Assembly (NCBI RefSeq): GCF_008369295.1
Contig: NZ_VOBG01000003.1
Span: 62,001-126,000 of the forward strand
Reading direction: 5' to 3'
Source of the DNA: Pseudomonas sp. ANT_H4
Lineage (GTDB): Bacteria; Pseudomonadota; Gammaproteobacteria; Pseudomonadales; Pseudomonadaceae
Length of the DNA stretch: 64,000 nt
This document shows, piece by piece, positions 9,457-18,727 of the stretch. Both the position numbers and the translations under genes were made by a program. Position 1 is the first letter of the stretch. Every line of letters starts with the position of its first letter. The notes beneath the pieces were generated by a model. That model worked only from the letters and a program-made list of their open reading frames with translations. It had not been told where the DNA came from and ran no database searches.

Positions 9457-12400
9457 ATGCAATGGATTTTCATGCTGATTGGCCTGGTGCTCGGCTGGAC
9501 ACTCGATGAGTCGTTCAGTGATGCGGGCATTGGTGCGCTGCTGGGGTTGGGTATTGGCCAGGCGATTCGCCTGTCGATGCTGGCTTCGCGCACCGACGAG
9601 CAGGGCCGTCAGTTGGAGACCTCCCAAAAGGCGTTTGAGTCTCTGGAACAACGCCTGGCGCAGTTGGAAAAACCTGAGGCTGTGCTGGTTGCACCCAGTG
9701 TATTGGTTGAACCCTCGATTTCCGAGCCGCCACCTTTGCCGACAGCTCCCGAGCTGGTCTGGGAACTGCCCATCGAGTTGGAGCCGGTCTATTCAGCGGC
9801 GGCTGAGCCAAGCCGTCCGTTGCCGGATGATGCCTGGAAACCTGCGCCGGCGATGCAACCTGCTGCGCCCGTCATCTCCCGTGGCCCCAACCTGATCGAG
9901 CGCGCCATCAGCGGCGCGCGCAGCTGGCTGTTTGGCGGCAATACGGTGCTGCGGGTCGGCGTGGTGTTGTTGTTCCTTGGCCTGGCCTTTTTGCTGCGCT
10001 ACGCCACCGAAGGCATGGTCGTCCCGGTGGAGCTGCGCTACGCCGGGGTTGCCGCCTGTGCCGTGGGCCTGCTCGGCCTGGGTTGGTGGCTGCGGCTGCG
10101 CAACAGCAACTACGGGTTGATGCTGCAAGGCACCGGCATCGCCGTGTTGTACCTGACGGTGTTCGCCGCCATGCGTTTGCATCCGCTGCTCGATCCCGGT
10201 GCCGCACTCGGTTTGCTGGTCGCGGTGACCGTGTTCTCGGCGATTCTGGCAATCACCCAGGACGCCCTCGGCCTGGCCTGCGCTGCTGCCCTTGGCGGGT
10301 TTGCCGCGCCGATCCTCACCTCGACCGGCGCCGGCAACCATGTGGCATTGTTCAGCTACTTCGCCCTGCTCAACGCCGGCATCCTCGCCATTGCCTGGTT
10401 CAAGGCCTGGCGCTTGCTCAACCTGATTGGCTTTGTCGGCACCTTCGGCATTGGCTTCGCCTGGGGCATGCGCTCCTATACGCCTGAGCTGCTGTGGAGC
10501 ACCGAACCGTTCCTGATTCTATTTTTCCTGATGTACCTGGCCATCGGCCTGTTGTTCGCCCGGCGCAAATTGCTGGAGATGACCGACGCTCCCGAGGATG
10601 AAAGCCGTGGCGCGTTGCTGCGTTGGTCGGCGGCCAAGGGTGACTATGTTGACGGCAGCATGCTGTTTGGTCCGCCGCTGGTGGGCTTTGGCTTGCAGTT
10701 TGCGCTGGTGCAGCACCAGGAATTTGCCGCCGCCTTCAGCGCGTTGGCGTTGGGCATTATTTATATGGGGTTGGCGCGTCTGCTCAGCGGCGGCCGCGCC
10801 TTGCTGCTGGCGCAAACCTGCCTGGCGCTGGGGGTGATCTTTGCCAGCCTGGCGATTCCTCTCGGGCTGGATGCGCGTTGGACGGCAGCGGCTTGGGCTG
10901 TCGAGGGCGCTGGGATTTTCTGGCTCGGCTTGCGCCAGCAACGACCATTGGCGCGGGTGTTTGGCTTGCTGTTGCAGATCGGTTCGGCGGTGGCGTTCCT
11001 CAGTGAACTACGGGTCGGCGACAACAGCCTACTGGACGGTGCGCCATTGGGTGCATTGCTGTTGGGGGCGGCGTTGTTGTTCAGTTTCTATCAACTGCGC
11101 AAGGCCCCGTTGGAGCAGGCTTCAGGTTGGGAGCGTCAGGGTTTGCCGGTACTGGCCAGTGTCGGCCTGGGCTTTGTGTATTTGCTCGCGCCACTGCTGC
11201 TGTCGACCCACGGTACTGCCATCAGTTGGGCGCTGGCCGGCCTGGTGACGTTGTTTGTGGGCCTGCGCATTGGCTCGCGCACGTTCCTGTTCAGCGCATT
11301 TGCCGTGCAACTGCTGGGCGGCGCACTGTTTTTGCTGCGCCTGCAAGGCGCCAGCGCAGACTCGGCGGCAGTGTTCAATGCCGGTTGGAGCGGATTACTC
11401 ACGGCCTCGCTGATCGGCCTGGCCCTGGTGGGCGGCATGCTGCTGGCGGCGCGTGACGATAGGGTGCGCAGCGATGTGCGTTTGTTGCGAGGCCTGTCGG
11501 TGGTGCTGTTGGCCGGATTGGTGCTGATCAATCTGGCGGTGCTATTTGTATTGCCATGGCAGACCGCCAGCGGCGTGTGGGCGGCTAGCGGTTTGTTGAT
11601 CATTTGGTTGAGCCTGTACCTGCAACAGCGGGTCAGCTTTGTCTTCGGGCTGTTGCTGCAAGTGATTGGCGGTGGATCGTTTCTGTTGGCGGCGCCGGAC
11701 CTGCTCGGACCGTTGACCAGCGAAGGCTTGCGGCCTCTGGGCCATAGCGGTTTCTGGACGCCGATGGTGCTGGGGCTGGCGGCGCTGGTGGGCGCCTGGC
11801 GTTTGCAGCGCGGCCTGCATGCGCCGGTGTTCGAGGCATTGAAGTTGCAGCGCCTGTCGGACCTGCTACTGGTGTGGGGTGCGGCCTGGTGGGCGTTGGC
11901 GTTGATCGGCGAAGTGCTGCGCTTCGCGCCGCTGGCGCTGCAAGGCACCTTGCTGTTGGCTGTAGCGGCGCTGAGCGTGGCGATCTGGGCGGTGTTGGCC
12001 TTGCGTCTGCAATGGGCCTCGCTGGGATGGTTGTGCACGCTGCTGATTCCAGCAGCCGGCGTGGTGTTGCTGGCGTCCTGGCATTCGCGCTATCACCCGG
12101 CTGCGGATTTTGCCTGGCTTGCCTGGGTCGCGGTGTTCGCCGTGCACTTTGTCTCGCTGCGGCGCCTGGCGCTGACACTGCCGGAAAAAGCCCTGGGCGC
12201 GGCACATGTGCTTGGCTGCTGGTTGCTGATCGGCGTGCTGGCGCTGGAGCTGCGTTACGGTCTGTTGCTACTGTCCGAGCAGTACAACGCCTGGCGCTGG
12301 CTGGGTTGGGCGATCCTGCCGAGTCTGTATCTGGTGCTGGCCGCCGCGCCGCGCAGTTGGCCGTGGCCGGTGTCGGCTTATCCTCGCCAATACCGTTTCT

Positions 12401-12993
12401 ACGCGGCGCTGCCTCTGGCGGTGCTGATGCTTGGCTGGTTCTGGCTGGCCAATATCTTCAGCGACGGGACTGCCGAGCCGCTGCCTTACGTGCCGTTGCT
12501 CAATCCGCTGGATTTGGGCCTGCTGTTTGCGCTGCTGGGCGTCTACCTGTGGGCACGCAGCGCGGTTCCACACATGGGGCCACGTGGCGAGCAGATTGCC
12601 CAGGGAATCGCTGGAGTCTCGCTGTTCGCCTTCTTCACCGCGCTGGTGATGCGCACCGCTCACCATTGGAGTGGTGTGCCGTTCCATCTGGATGTGTTGC
12701 TGGAGTCGATGCTGGTCCAGGCCGGCTTGTCGATTGTCTGGACCCTGATTGCTCTGAGCCTGATGATCGGCGGCCACCTGCGCCATCGCCGGGAAGTCTG
12801 GCTGATCGGCGCGGCGCTGATTGCCGTGGTGGTCGCCAAATTGTTCTTCGTCGAACTGAGCAACCGTGGCGGTCTGGCGCGGATCGTGTCGTTTATCGGT
12901 GTGGGTGGGCTGTTACTGGTGGTGGGTTATTTCGCACCGCTGCCGCCCAAGCGCGCCGAACCTGTGATTGAAACTCAAGGAGCTTCCTCTTGA
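9457..12993 (+). CDS. DUF2339 polytopic membrane protein
   Basis: This is a 1178-residue inner-membrane protein of unknown function. The start is ATG 9457, with GGGA ten bases upstream. Residues 1-30 form a first hydrophobic segment. A Gln/Glu-rich coiled-coil-like stretch and a Pro/Glu-rich linker follow, to about residue 150. From there on it is almost continuous hydrophobic helices, probably more than 25, to the C-terminus. This layout is typical of the DUF2339 family. The stop overlaps the TTG start of the DUF3999 gene, so the two are translationally coupled and probably act together. No catalytic motif was recognised. Confidence 0.9.
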   Translation: MQWIFMLIGLVLGWTLDESFSDAGIGALLGLGIGQAIRLSMLASRTDEQGRQLETSQKAFESLEQRLAQLEKPEAVLVAPSVLVEPSISEPPPLPTAPELVWELPIELEPVYSAAAEPSRPLPDDAWKPAPAMQPAAPVISRGPNLIERAISGARSWLFGGNTVLRVGVVLLFLGLAFLLRYATEGMVVPVELRYAGVAACAVGLLGLGWWLRLRNSNYGLMLQGTGIAVLYLTVFAAMRLHPLLDPGAALGLLVAVTVFSAILAITQDALGLACAAALGGFAAPILTSTGAGNHVALFSYFALLNAGILAIAWFKAWRLLNLIGFVGTFGIGFAWGMRSYTPELLWSTEPFLILFFLMYLAIGLLFARRKLLEMTDAPEDESRGALLRWSAAKGDYVDGSMLFGPPLVGFGLQFALVQHQEFAAAFSALALGIIYMGLARLLSGGRALLLAQTCLALGVIFASLAIPLGLDARWTAAAWAVEGAGIFWLGLRQQRPLARVFGLLLQIGSAVAFLSELRVGDNSLLDGAPLGALLLGAALLFSFYQLRKAPLEQASGWERQGLPVLASVGLGFVYLLAPLLLSTHGTAISWALAGLVTLFVGLRIGSRTFLFSAFAVQLLGGALFLLRLQGASADSAAVFNAGWSGLLTASLIGLALVGGMLLAARDDRVRSDVRLLRGLSVVLLAGLVLINLAVLFVLPWQTASGVWAASGLLIIWLSLYLQQRVSFVFGLLLQVIGGGSFLLAAPDLLGPLTSEGLRPLGHSGFWTPMVLGLAALVGAWRLQRGLHAPVFEALKLQRLSDLLLVWGAAWWALALIGEVLRFAPLALQGTLLLAVAALSVAIWAVLALRLQWASLGWLCTLLIPAAGVVLLASWHSRYHPAADFAWLAWVAVFAVHFVSLRRLALTLPEKALGAAHVLGCWLLIGVLALELRYGLLLLSEQYNAWRWLGWAILPSLYLVLAAAPRSWPWPVSAYPRQYRFYAALPLAVLMLGWFWLANIFSDGTAEPLPYVPLLNPLDLGLLFALLGVYLWARSAVPHMGPRGEQIAQGIAGVSLFAFFTALVMRTAHHWSGVPFHLDVLLESMLVQAGLSIVWTLIALSLMIGGHLRHRREVWLIGAALIAVVVAKLFFVELSNRGGLARIVSFIGVGGLLLVVGYFAPLPPKRAEPVIETQGASS

Positions 12994-14336
12994 TCGGTAA
13001 GCTGAGCGTGGCGGTATTGGGCCTGTGTATGACGTTATCCGCATGGGCTCGGGAAGCGCCCGCCGACTTCACCACCCAGGTGCCGCTAACCGTCAGCGGC
13101 GAAGGCCCATGGTATCGACTTGAATTACCGCTGGCAGTGCAACTGAGCGCCCGGCAGGTCGACCTCAGCGATATGCGTGTATTCAACGCTGCCGGCGAAC
13201 CCCAGGCCTACGCCCTGGCACGGGAGTCTGCGCAACGCAGCGAAAGTCGCAGCCTCACCAATGTGAAGTGGTTCCCGCTGTATGCCTTGGCCGATGCCAG
13301 CGAAACGGTACCCAGCGTACGCGTGCAGTCGAGCGCCAGCGGCACTCTGGTGGAGGTGCAACCCGCGAGCCAGGTGGAAGCCGGCGAAGAAGTGCTGCGC
13401 GGCTGGTTGCTCGACGCCAGTGCGATCAAGAGGCCGTTGCAGCAATTGATCCTCGACTGGACCAGCGAGCGCGACGGCTTTCAGCGTTTCAGCATCGAAG
13501 CCAGTGATGATTTGCAGCACTGGCAATCCTGGGGCGAAGGGCAGGTGGCACGGCTGGCGTTTGCCGACGAACGGGTCGAGCAGCATGAAGTCGGCTTGCC
13601 GGGGCAATCGGCCCGTTATCTTCGGTTGTTGTGGAAAGGCCAGGCGGCGCCGACGTTGACGTCTGTCCAACTGCAAAGCACCAGCAGCCTGCCCTTGCCC
13701 TTGGTGTGGTCCCAGCCTCTGGCGGGCAACCGCCTGAAGACGGGCGAATACAGCTGGCAGTTACCCGCCGGGCTGAACGTTGAGCGCTTGCGCATTCAAC
13801 TGCGTCAGTCCAACAGCCTGGCGCCCGTGACCTTGTACGGGCGCCGTGAAAGCAGTCAGGCCTGGCAGCCATTGAGCAGCGGCTTGCTCTACCGGCTGAC
13901 GCAGAATGGCCAGGAAGTGGTGCAGGACGAGTTGCAGTTACCGGGGCAGACCGTTCAACAGCTCAAGCTTGAAGTGGACGAGCGGGGCGGTGGCCTGGGC
14001 GCTGAGGCGCCAGCGTTGACCTTTGCGGTGAGGGCCACGCAATTGGTGTTCCTGGCGCGGGGCGAGCCGCCGTTTACCCTGATGCTGGGCAACCCTTCAG
14101 TGAAAGCGGCCAACTTGCCGTTGTCGACGCTGATTCCCGATTACAGCGCAAAGCGCCTGGCCAGTTTGGGTCAGGCCAGGATGGTTGGGGAGCTGGTAGT
14201 CAACTCCACTGTCGCACCTGCGCCAACGGGGACGAACTGGAAGAAGATAGGCTTATGGGCCGTGCTGCTGCTGGGCGTGGCGGCTCTGGGGGCGATGGCC
14301 AACAGTTTGTTGCGCAAGCCTCCGGCCAAGTCTTGA
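12990..14336 (+). CDS. DUF3999 envelope protein
   Basis: This 448-residue protein starts with TTG at 12990, four bases inside the preceding gene, behind AAGGAG. It has a signal peptide (LSVAVLGLCMTLSAWAREAP), a large beta-rich exported region and one C-terminal membrane helix (IGLWAVLLLGVAALGAMANS) followed by a short basic tail. The topology is therefore periplasmic with a C-terminal inner-membrane anchor. The family has no assigned function. The coupling to a DUF2339 protein suggests a two-part envelope system. Confidence 0.88.
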   Translation: MIGKLSVAVLGLCMTLSAWAREAPADFTTQVPLTVSGEGPWYRLELPLAVQLSARQVDLSDMRVFNAAGEPQAYALARESAQRSESRSLTNVKWFPLYALADASETVPSVRVQSSASGTLVEVQPASQVEAGEEVLRGWLLDASAIKRPLQQLILDWTSERDGFQRFSIEASDDLQHWQSWGEGQVARLAFADERVEQHEVGLPGQSARYLRLLWKGQAAPTLTSVQLQSTSSLPLPLVWSQPLAGNRLKTGEYSWQLPAGLNVERLRIQLRQSNSLAPVTLYGRRESSQAWQPLSSGLLYRLTQNGQEVVQDELQLPGQTVQQLKLEVDERGGGLGAEAPALTFAVRATQLVFLARGEPPFTLMLGNPSVKAANLPLSTLIPDYSAKRLASLGQARMVGELVVNSTVAPAPTGTNWKKIGLWAVLLLGVAALGAMANSLLRKPPAKS

Positions 14337-14449
14337 CGCAGGCTCTGCATGAACTCTATCGGCGTTATCTCGTCTGATAGGAGGAAATACGCCCCGACTC
14401 GCGCTAAACTGCGCGGGTTTTTAGCCCCCCCCATTCTCCGGAGCCGTCC

Positions 14450-15460
14450 ATGTCCCGCGTTACCCTGAGTCGCTATTTGATCGAGCAGACCCGCAGCAAC
14501 AACACGCCTGCCGATCTGCGCTTCCTTATCGAAGTGGTGGCGCGTGCTTGCAAGGAAATCAGCCACGCCGTCTCCAAAGGCGCGCTGGACGGCGTCCTGG
14601 GCAGCATGGGCACTGAAAACGTACAAGGCGAAGTGCAGAAGAAGCTCGACGTGATTTCCAACGAAATCCTGCTTGAAGCCAACGAATGGGGTGGTCACCT
14701 GGCCGGCATGGCGTCCGAAGAAATGGACAATGCCTACCAGATCCCGGGCAAATACCCGAAAGGCGCCTACCTGCTGGTGTTCGACCCATTGGACGGCTCG
14801 TCGAACATTGACGTCAACGTGTCGGTCGGCACCATCTTCTCGGTACTGCGTTGCCCGAACGAATACCTGACCCAGAACGAAAACCTCAACGAAAAAGCCT
14901 TCCTGCAGCCAGGCACCCAGCAAGTGTGTGCCGGTTACGCGATCTACGGCCCGCAGACGATGCTGGTGCTGACCCTGGGCGACGGCGTCAAAGGTTTCAC
15001 CCTGGACCGCGAAATGGGTAGCTTCGTACTGACCCACGAAGACATCAAGATTCCGGAAGACACCCAGGAATTCGCGATCAACATGTCCAACCAGCGTCAT
15101 TGGGAAGCGCCGGTGCAGCGTTACGTCAAGGAGCTACTGGAAGGCGAAACTGGCCCGCTGAAAAAGGACTTCAACATGCGTTGGGTCGCCGCCATGGTTG
15201 CCGATGTACACCGTATCCTGACCCGTGGCGGCCTGTTTATGTACCCGCGCGACAGCCGCGAGCCGTCCAAGCCAGGCAAACTGCGCCTGATGTACGAAGC
15301 TAACCCGATGTCGTTCCTGGTCGAGCAGGCTGGTGGTGTCTCCACCGACGGCCATCAGCGCATTCTCGACATCCAGCCGGAGGGCCTGCACCAGCGTGTG
15401 GCGGTATTCCTCGGTTCGAAAGAAGAAGTGGAACGTGTGACCGGTTACCACAAGGACTGA
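14450..15460 (+). CDS. fbp: Fructose-1,6-bisphosphatase, class I
   Basis: This 336-residue cytoplasmic gluconeogenic enzyme removes the 1-phosphate of fructose-1,6-bisphosphate. The class I metal-site motif [15 protein letters not shown] is near residues 110-124, and the [20 protein letters not shown] substrate region is intact. The start has CCGGAG upstream. It is probably monocistronic, ended by the hairpin at 15490. Confidence 0.97.
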   Translation: MSRVTLSRYLIEQTRSNNTPADLRFLIEVVARACKEISHAVSKGALDGVLGSMGTENVQGEVQKKLDVISNEILLEANEWGGHLAGMASEEMDNAYQIPGKYPKGAYLLVFDPLDGSSNIDVNVSVGTIFSVLRCPNEYLTQNENLNEKAFLQPGTQQVCAGYAIYGPQTMLVLTLGDGVKGFTLDREMGSFVLTHEDIKIPEDTQEFAINMSNQRHWEAPVQRYVKELLEGETGPLKKDFNMRWVAAMVADVHRILTRGGLFMYPRDSREPSKPGKLRLMYEANPMSFLVEQAGGVSTDGHQRILDIQPEGLHQRVAVFLGSKEEVERVTGYHKD

Positions 15461-15489
15461 TTTTTAAGGTCGGTCTTGAGCTAACAAAA

Positions 15490-15525
15490 AGCCCCGAAAC
15501 GTTTCAGCGTTTTCGGGGCTTTTTT
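15490..15525 (+). terminator. Terminator of fbp
   Basis: An AGCCCCGAAA ... TTTCGGGGCT stem is followed by TTTTT. It lies 30 bp past the fbp stop. Confidence 0.9.
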
Positions 15526-15614
15526 GTTTTTGCTTGTCGGGAACCAGATACCCCTTTTCCCTTCTAAGCTTCTGGCAGATACCCACGCTGCTTCGTCTCT
15601 CCAGGAGTTATTCC

Positions 15615-15869
15615 ATGTCGTTACGCCGTCTCGCCCTGTTGTGTTTTTGCGTGCTGCTGGCCGCTTGCAGCAAGGTCACCCAGGAAAATTACGCGAAGCT
15701 GTCGGCAGGAATGCCCAAGGCCGAGGTGGAATCGCTGCTGGGTAAGCCGACTGATTGTTCCGGCGCGCTGGGCATGTCCAGCTGCACATGGGGCGACAAA
15801 AACAGCTTTATCAGCGTGCAATACGCCGGTGACAAAGCTCTGATGTTTTCCGGGCAAGGCCTGAAGTAA
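15615..15869 (+). CDS. Small lipoprotein, BamE/SmpA-like fold
   Basis: This 84-residue protein has a lipoprotein signal peptide with lipobox LLAAC (lipidated Cys18). The mature part, with YAKLSAGMPKAEVESLLGKP followed by a CSGALGMSSCTWGD segment, resembles the small BamE/DUF3862-type outer-membrane lipoproteins. There are two further cysteines in the mature part. The start ATG 15615 sits behind CAGGAG. The frame is open upstream but lacks a ribosome site there. A blc-type lipocalin follows by 30 bp, so both may be cotranscribed. The exact role is unknown. Confidence 0.8.
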   Translation: MSLRRLALLCFCVLLAACSKVTQENYAKLSAGMPKAEVESLLGKPTDCSGALGMSSCTWGDKNSFISVQYAGDKALMFSGQGLK

Positions 15870-15899
15870 ACCGGGGCGCAAGCCTGCGGGAGAAAAACA

Positions 15900-16469
15900 A
15901 TGATGCGTTTTGTTCTATACCTCTGCGCCAGCCTGTTTTTGGCGGGCTGCGCCAGCCATTCTGGCGATGATCTTCAACCCAAGACCGTTGGCAGCGTCAA
16001 CCTCAAGCGTTACCAGGGCACCTGGTATGAGCTGGCTCGATTGCCGATGTATTTCCAGCGTAACTGTGCGCAGTCCGAAGCCCGTTACTCCCTGCTGCCC
16101 GACGGCAATATGGCGGTGTATAACCGTTGCCTGACCGAAGACTGGAAGTGGGAAGAAGCCAAGGGCACAGCCACGCCGCAGGTCGAAGGCAAGACTGACA
16201 AGCTTTGGGTCGAGTTCAATAACTGGTTTACCGCACTGCTACCGGGCATCGCCAAGGGTGATTACTGGGTGCTGTACATCAGCGATGACTACAAGACTGC
16301 CATCGTCGGTAGCCCGAGCCGGCGCTACATGTGGCTGCTGTCACGCACACCGACGGTCAGCGCCGAAACCCGTGAAGACCTGCTGAGCAGGGCACGGCAA
16401 CAGGGTTACGACACCACCCGCTTGATCTGGCGCACGTCGGACAAGCAGATGGCGAAGACTTCGCAGTAA
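15900..16469 (+). CDS. blc: Outer-membrane lipocalin Blc
   Basis: This 189-residue lipoprotein has lipobox LAGC (Cys17 from ATG 15900; a second ATG follows directly). The lipocalin signature YQGTWYELARLP is near residue 40, followed by YNRC and WVEFNNWF and the terminal barrel strands. Bacterial lipocalins of this kind bind fatty acids or lysophospholipids at the outer membrane. Context gives no further hint: it lies between a small lipoprotein and the convergent hutF gene, with a shared terminator. Confidence 0.93.
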   Translation: MMRFVLYLCASLFLAGCASHSGDDLQPKTVGSVNLKRYQGTWYELARLPMYFQRNCAQSEARYSLLPDGNMAVYNRCLTEDWKWEEAKGTATPQVEGKTDKLWVEFNNWFTALLPGIAKGDYWVLYISDDYKTAIVGSPSRRYMWLLSRTPTVSAETREDLLSRARQQGYDTTRLIWRTSDKQMAKTSQ

Positions 16470-16478
16470 ATAAAAAAA

Positions 16479-16506
16479 CGCCGCCTGATTCAGGCGGCGT
16501 TTTTTT
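16479..16506. terminator. Bidirectional terminator between blc and hutF
   Basis: ACGCCGCCTG-ATT-CAGGCGGCGT is a perfect 10-bp stem with an A-tract before and TTTTTT after. The hutF stop codon directly abuts it. Confidence 0.92.
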
Positions 16507-17870
16507 CAGCCCAGTAAATCCCGCAACACCTGGGTAAATGCCCGGCTGCTGTCTTCTTCGCCAGCATGGCGCCCGTCGCGAATCACCCACTGGCCGTTGA
16601 CCAGCACATCCCGCACTTGCCGATCACCGCCGGCAAACAACCAACGATTGAGAATCGCGTCTTCATGGGCTGTCGCCAGGTACGGGTCGTTGCCGTCCAG
16701 CACCAGCCAATCGGCACGTTTGCCGACTTGCAGTTTGCCAATCGGCTGCCCCAGTGCCTCGGCGCCGCCGTCCAGCGCGGCCTCGTAAAGCGTGCGGCCG
16801 ACCATCGGCTGATCACTGCGGTACAGCCGGTTACGCCGCTGATCTCGAAGGCGCTGGCCATATTCCAGCCAACGCAATTCTTCCACTACGCTCAGCGAGA
16901 CATGGCTGTCGGAGCCAATGCCCATGCGCCCACCCTGAGCGAGGAAGTCCACCGCCGGAAAAACCCCATCGCCCAGGTTGGCTTCGGTAGTCAGGCACAA
17001 ACCGGCAATCGCCCGGCTCCTGGCCATCAATGTCACTTCTTCCGGGTTGGCGTGGGTAGCGTGTACCAGGCACCAGCGTTGATCGACTTCGGTGTTTTCA
17101 TACAGCCATTGCAGAGGGCGGCGACCGCTCCAGCTCAGGCAGTCGTCGACTTCCTTCTGCTGTTCGGCGATGTGGATATGCACCGGGCACGCCTTGTTGC
17201 TGGCGGCCAATACGTCGCTGATTTGTTGTGGTGTTACCGCACGCAACGAGTGGAAGCACAGGCCCAGGTGCTGCGCCGGTTGTGCCGCCAGTTGCGATTG
17301 CAGGCGCGCTTGCAGCTGCAGGTAATTCTCGGTGCTGTTGATAAAACGGCGCTGGCCTTCATTGGGTGCCTGGCCGCCAAAACCGGAATGGCTGTACAGC
17401 ACCGGCAGCAAGGTCAGGCCGATGCCCGCGCTTGCCGCTGCCTGGCTGATCTGCAGCGCCAGTTCAGCCGGGTCGGCGTAGGGCCGGCCGTCGACATCGT
17501 GGTGGACGTAATGAAATTCGGCCACCGAGGTGTAACCGGCCTTGAGCATCTCGATATACAACTGGCGGGCGATGATCTGCAACTGATCGGGGCTGATCTT
17601 GCCGACCATCCGATACATCAGGTCGCGCCAGGTCCAGAAGCTGTCATTGGGGTTGCCGGCCACTTCCGCCAGCCCGGCCATGGCCCGCTGGAACGCATGG
17701 GAGTGCAGGTTCGGCATGCCCGGCAACAGCGGGCCTCTGAGCCGCTCGGCGCCGTCTGCGCTGGCGTTGGCCTCAACTTTTGTCAGCAGGCCATCGGTGC
17801 TGACTTCAAGACGTACATCATTGGCCCATCCATTAGGCAGCAGCGCGCGCTCGGCAAAGAAAGCGGACAT
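16506..17870 (-). CDS. hutF: Formimidoylglutamate deiminase HutF
   Basis: This 454-residue amidohydrolase-family enzyme converts N-formimino-glutamate to N-formylglutamate and ammonia. It marks the five-step histidine pathway found in Pseudomonas. Metal-binding motifs include MPNLHSHAFQRA near residue 55, a central VHIHIAEQ, and a downstream VHATHANPEE with a later GIGSDSHVSL. The start at 17868-17870 diverges from hutC. The palindrome at 17898 between them suggests direct HutC repression. Confidence 0.96.
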   Translation of the reverse strand: MSAFFAERALLPNGWANDVRLEVSTDGLLTKVEANASADGAERLRGPLLPGMPNLHSHAFQRAMAGLAEVAGNPNDSFWTWRDLMYRMVGKISPDQLQIIARQLYIEMLKAGYTSVAEFHYVHHDVDGRPYADPAELALQISQAAASAGIGLTLLPVLYSHSGFGGQAPNEGQRRFINSTENYLQLQARLQSQLAAQPAQHLGLCFHSLRAVTPQQISDVLAASNKACPVHIHIAEQQKEVDDCLSWSGRRPLQWLYENTEVDQRWCLVHATHANPEEVTLMARSRAIAGLCLTTEANLGDGVFPAVDFLAQGGRMGIGSDSHVSLSVVEELRWLEYGQRLRDQRRNRLYRSDQPMVGRTLYEAALDGGAEALGQPIGKLQVGKRADWLVLDGNDPYLATAHEDAILNRWLFAGGDRQVRDVLVNGQWVIRDGRHAGEEDSSRAFTQVLRDLLG

Positions 17871-17897
17871 GGTTCAAGCACCCCATCGTGTGTTATT

Positions 17898-17913
17898 TGT
17901 ATATACATATACA
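17898..17913. promoter_or_regulatory. HutC operator between hutF and hutC
   Basis: TGTATATACATATACA contains the palindrome TGTATATACA and a second overlapping half. It resembles the hutU site CTTGTATGTACAAG. It sits 28 bp from the hutF start and 65 bp from the hutC start, which fits control of hutF and autoregulation of hutC. HutC recognition of TGTATA-type palindromes is known in Pseudomonas; binding here is inferred. Confidence 0.75.
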
Positions 17914-17977
17914 GACGTTTGCCTGCTCGGTAAACTCCGGCAAGCTAGGCTTCTTTTTTCACCTGCAAGGATTTCCT

Positions 17978-18727
17978 GTGCCGACTCCGCCCGCCAAGTC
18001 TCCGCTGGCTGCCCACATGGACGAAAGTCCGGCGCCCTTGTATGCCCGCGTCAAACAGATGATCAGCCAACAGATCCTCAGCGGAAACTGGCCGCCGCAC
18101 TACCGCGTTCCGTCTGAAAGCGAGCTGGTGAGCCAATTGGGTTTCAGCCGCATGACCATCAACCGTGCCCTGCGGGAAATGACCGTCGAAGGCCTGCTGG
18201 TGCGCATGCAGGGCGTCGGCACCTTTGTCGCCGAGCCCAAGAGCCAGTCGGCCTTGTTTGAAGTGCACAACATTGCCGATGAAATCGCCTCCCGCGGCCA
18301 CCGCCACACCTGCAAGGTCATCACCTTGGGCGAAGAGGCCGCCGGTTCCGAACGTGCCGTGGCCCTGGATATGCGCGAAGGGCAGAAGGTCTTCCACTCG
18401 CTGATCGTGCATTACGAAAACGATATTCCGGTGCAAATCGAAGATCGTTTCGTCAACGCCCAGGTGGCGCCGGACTACCTGGCCCAGGATTTCACCTTGC
18501 AAACCCCTTACGCGTACCTCAACCAGGTGGCGCCGCTGACCGAAGGCGAGCACGTGGTCGAAGCGATCCTCGCTGATGCCCAGGAATGCAAGCTGCTGCA
18601 GATCGAAGCTGGCGAGCCGTGCCTGCTGATCCGCCGTCGCACCTGGTCCGGCCGCCAGCCGGTGACCGCCGCCCGTTTGATCCACCCCGGCTCTCGTCAC
18701 CGCCTGGAAGGACGTTTCAGTAAATGA
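17978..18727 (+). CDS. hutC: Histidine utilisation repressor HutC
   Basis: This 249-residue GntR-family repressor has a winged-helix DNA-binding domain (about 25-95, with YRVPSESELVSQLGFSRMTI) and a C-terminal UTRA effector domain that senses urocanate. The start chosen is GTG 17978, eight bases after AAGG. Upstream in-frame starts would run through the operator region and have no ribosome site. It overlaps hutD by ATGA. Confidence 0.95.
   Translation: MPTPPAKSPLAAHMDESPAPLYARVKQMISQQILSGNWPPHYRVPSESELVSQLGFSRMTINRALREMTVEGLLVRMQGVGTFVAEPKSQSALFEVHNIADEIASRGHRHTCKVITLGEEAAGSERAVALDMREGQKVFHSLIVHYENDIPVQIEDRFVNAQVAPDYLAQDFTLQTPYAYLNQVAPLTEGEHVVEAILADAQECKLLQIEAGEPCLLIRRRTWSGRQPVTAARLIHPGSRHRLEGRFSK

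Noticed and set aside
11874..12971. Open frame of 365 codons in another frame of the DUF2339 gene
   Set aside because: It is a same-strand shadow of a hydrophobic coding region and is Ala/Arg/Gly-rich without motifs.
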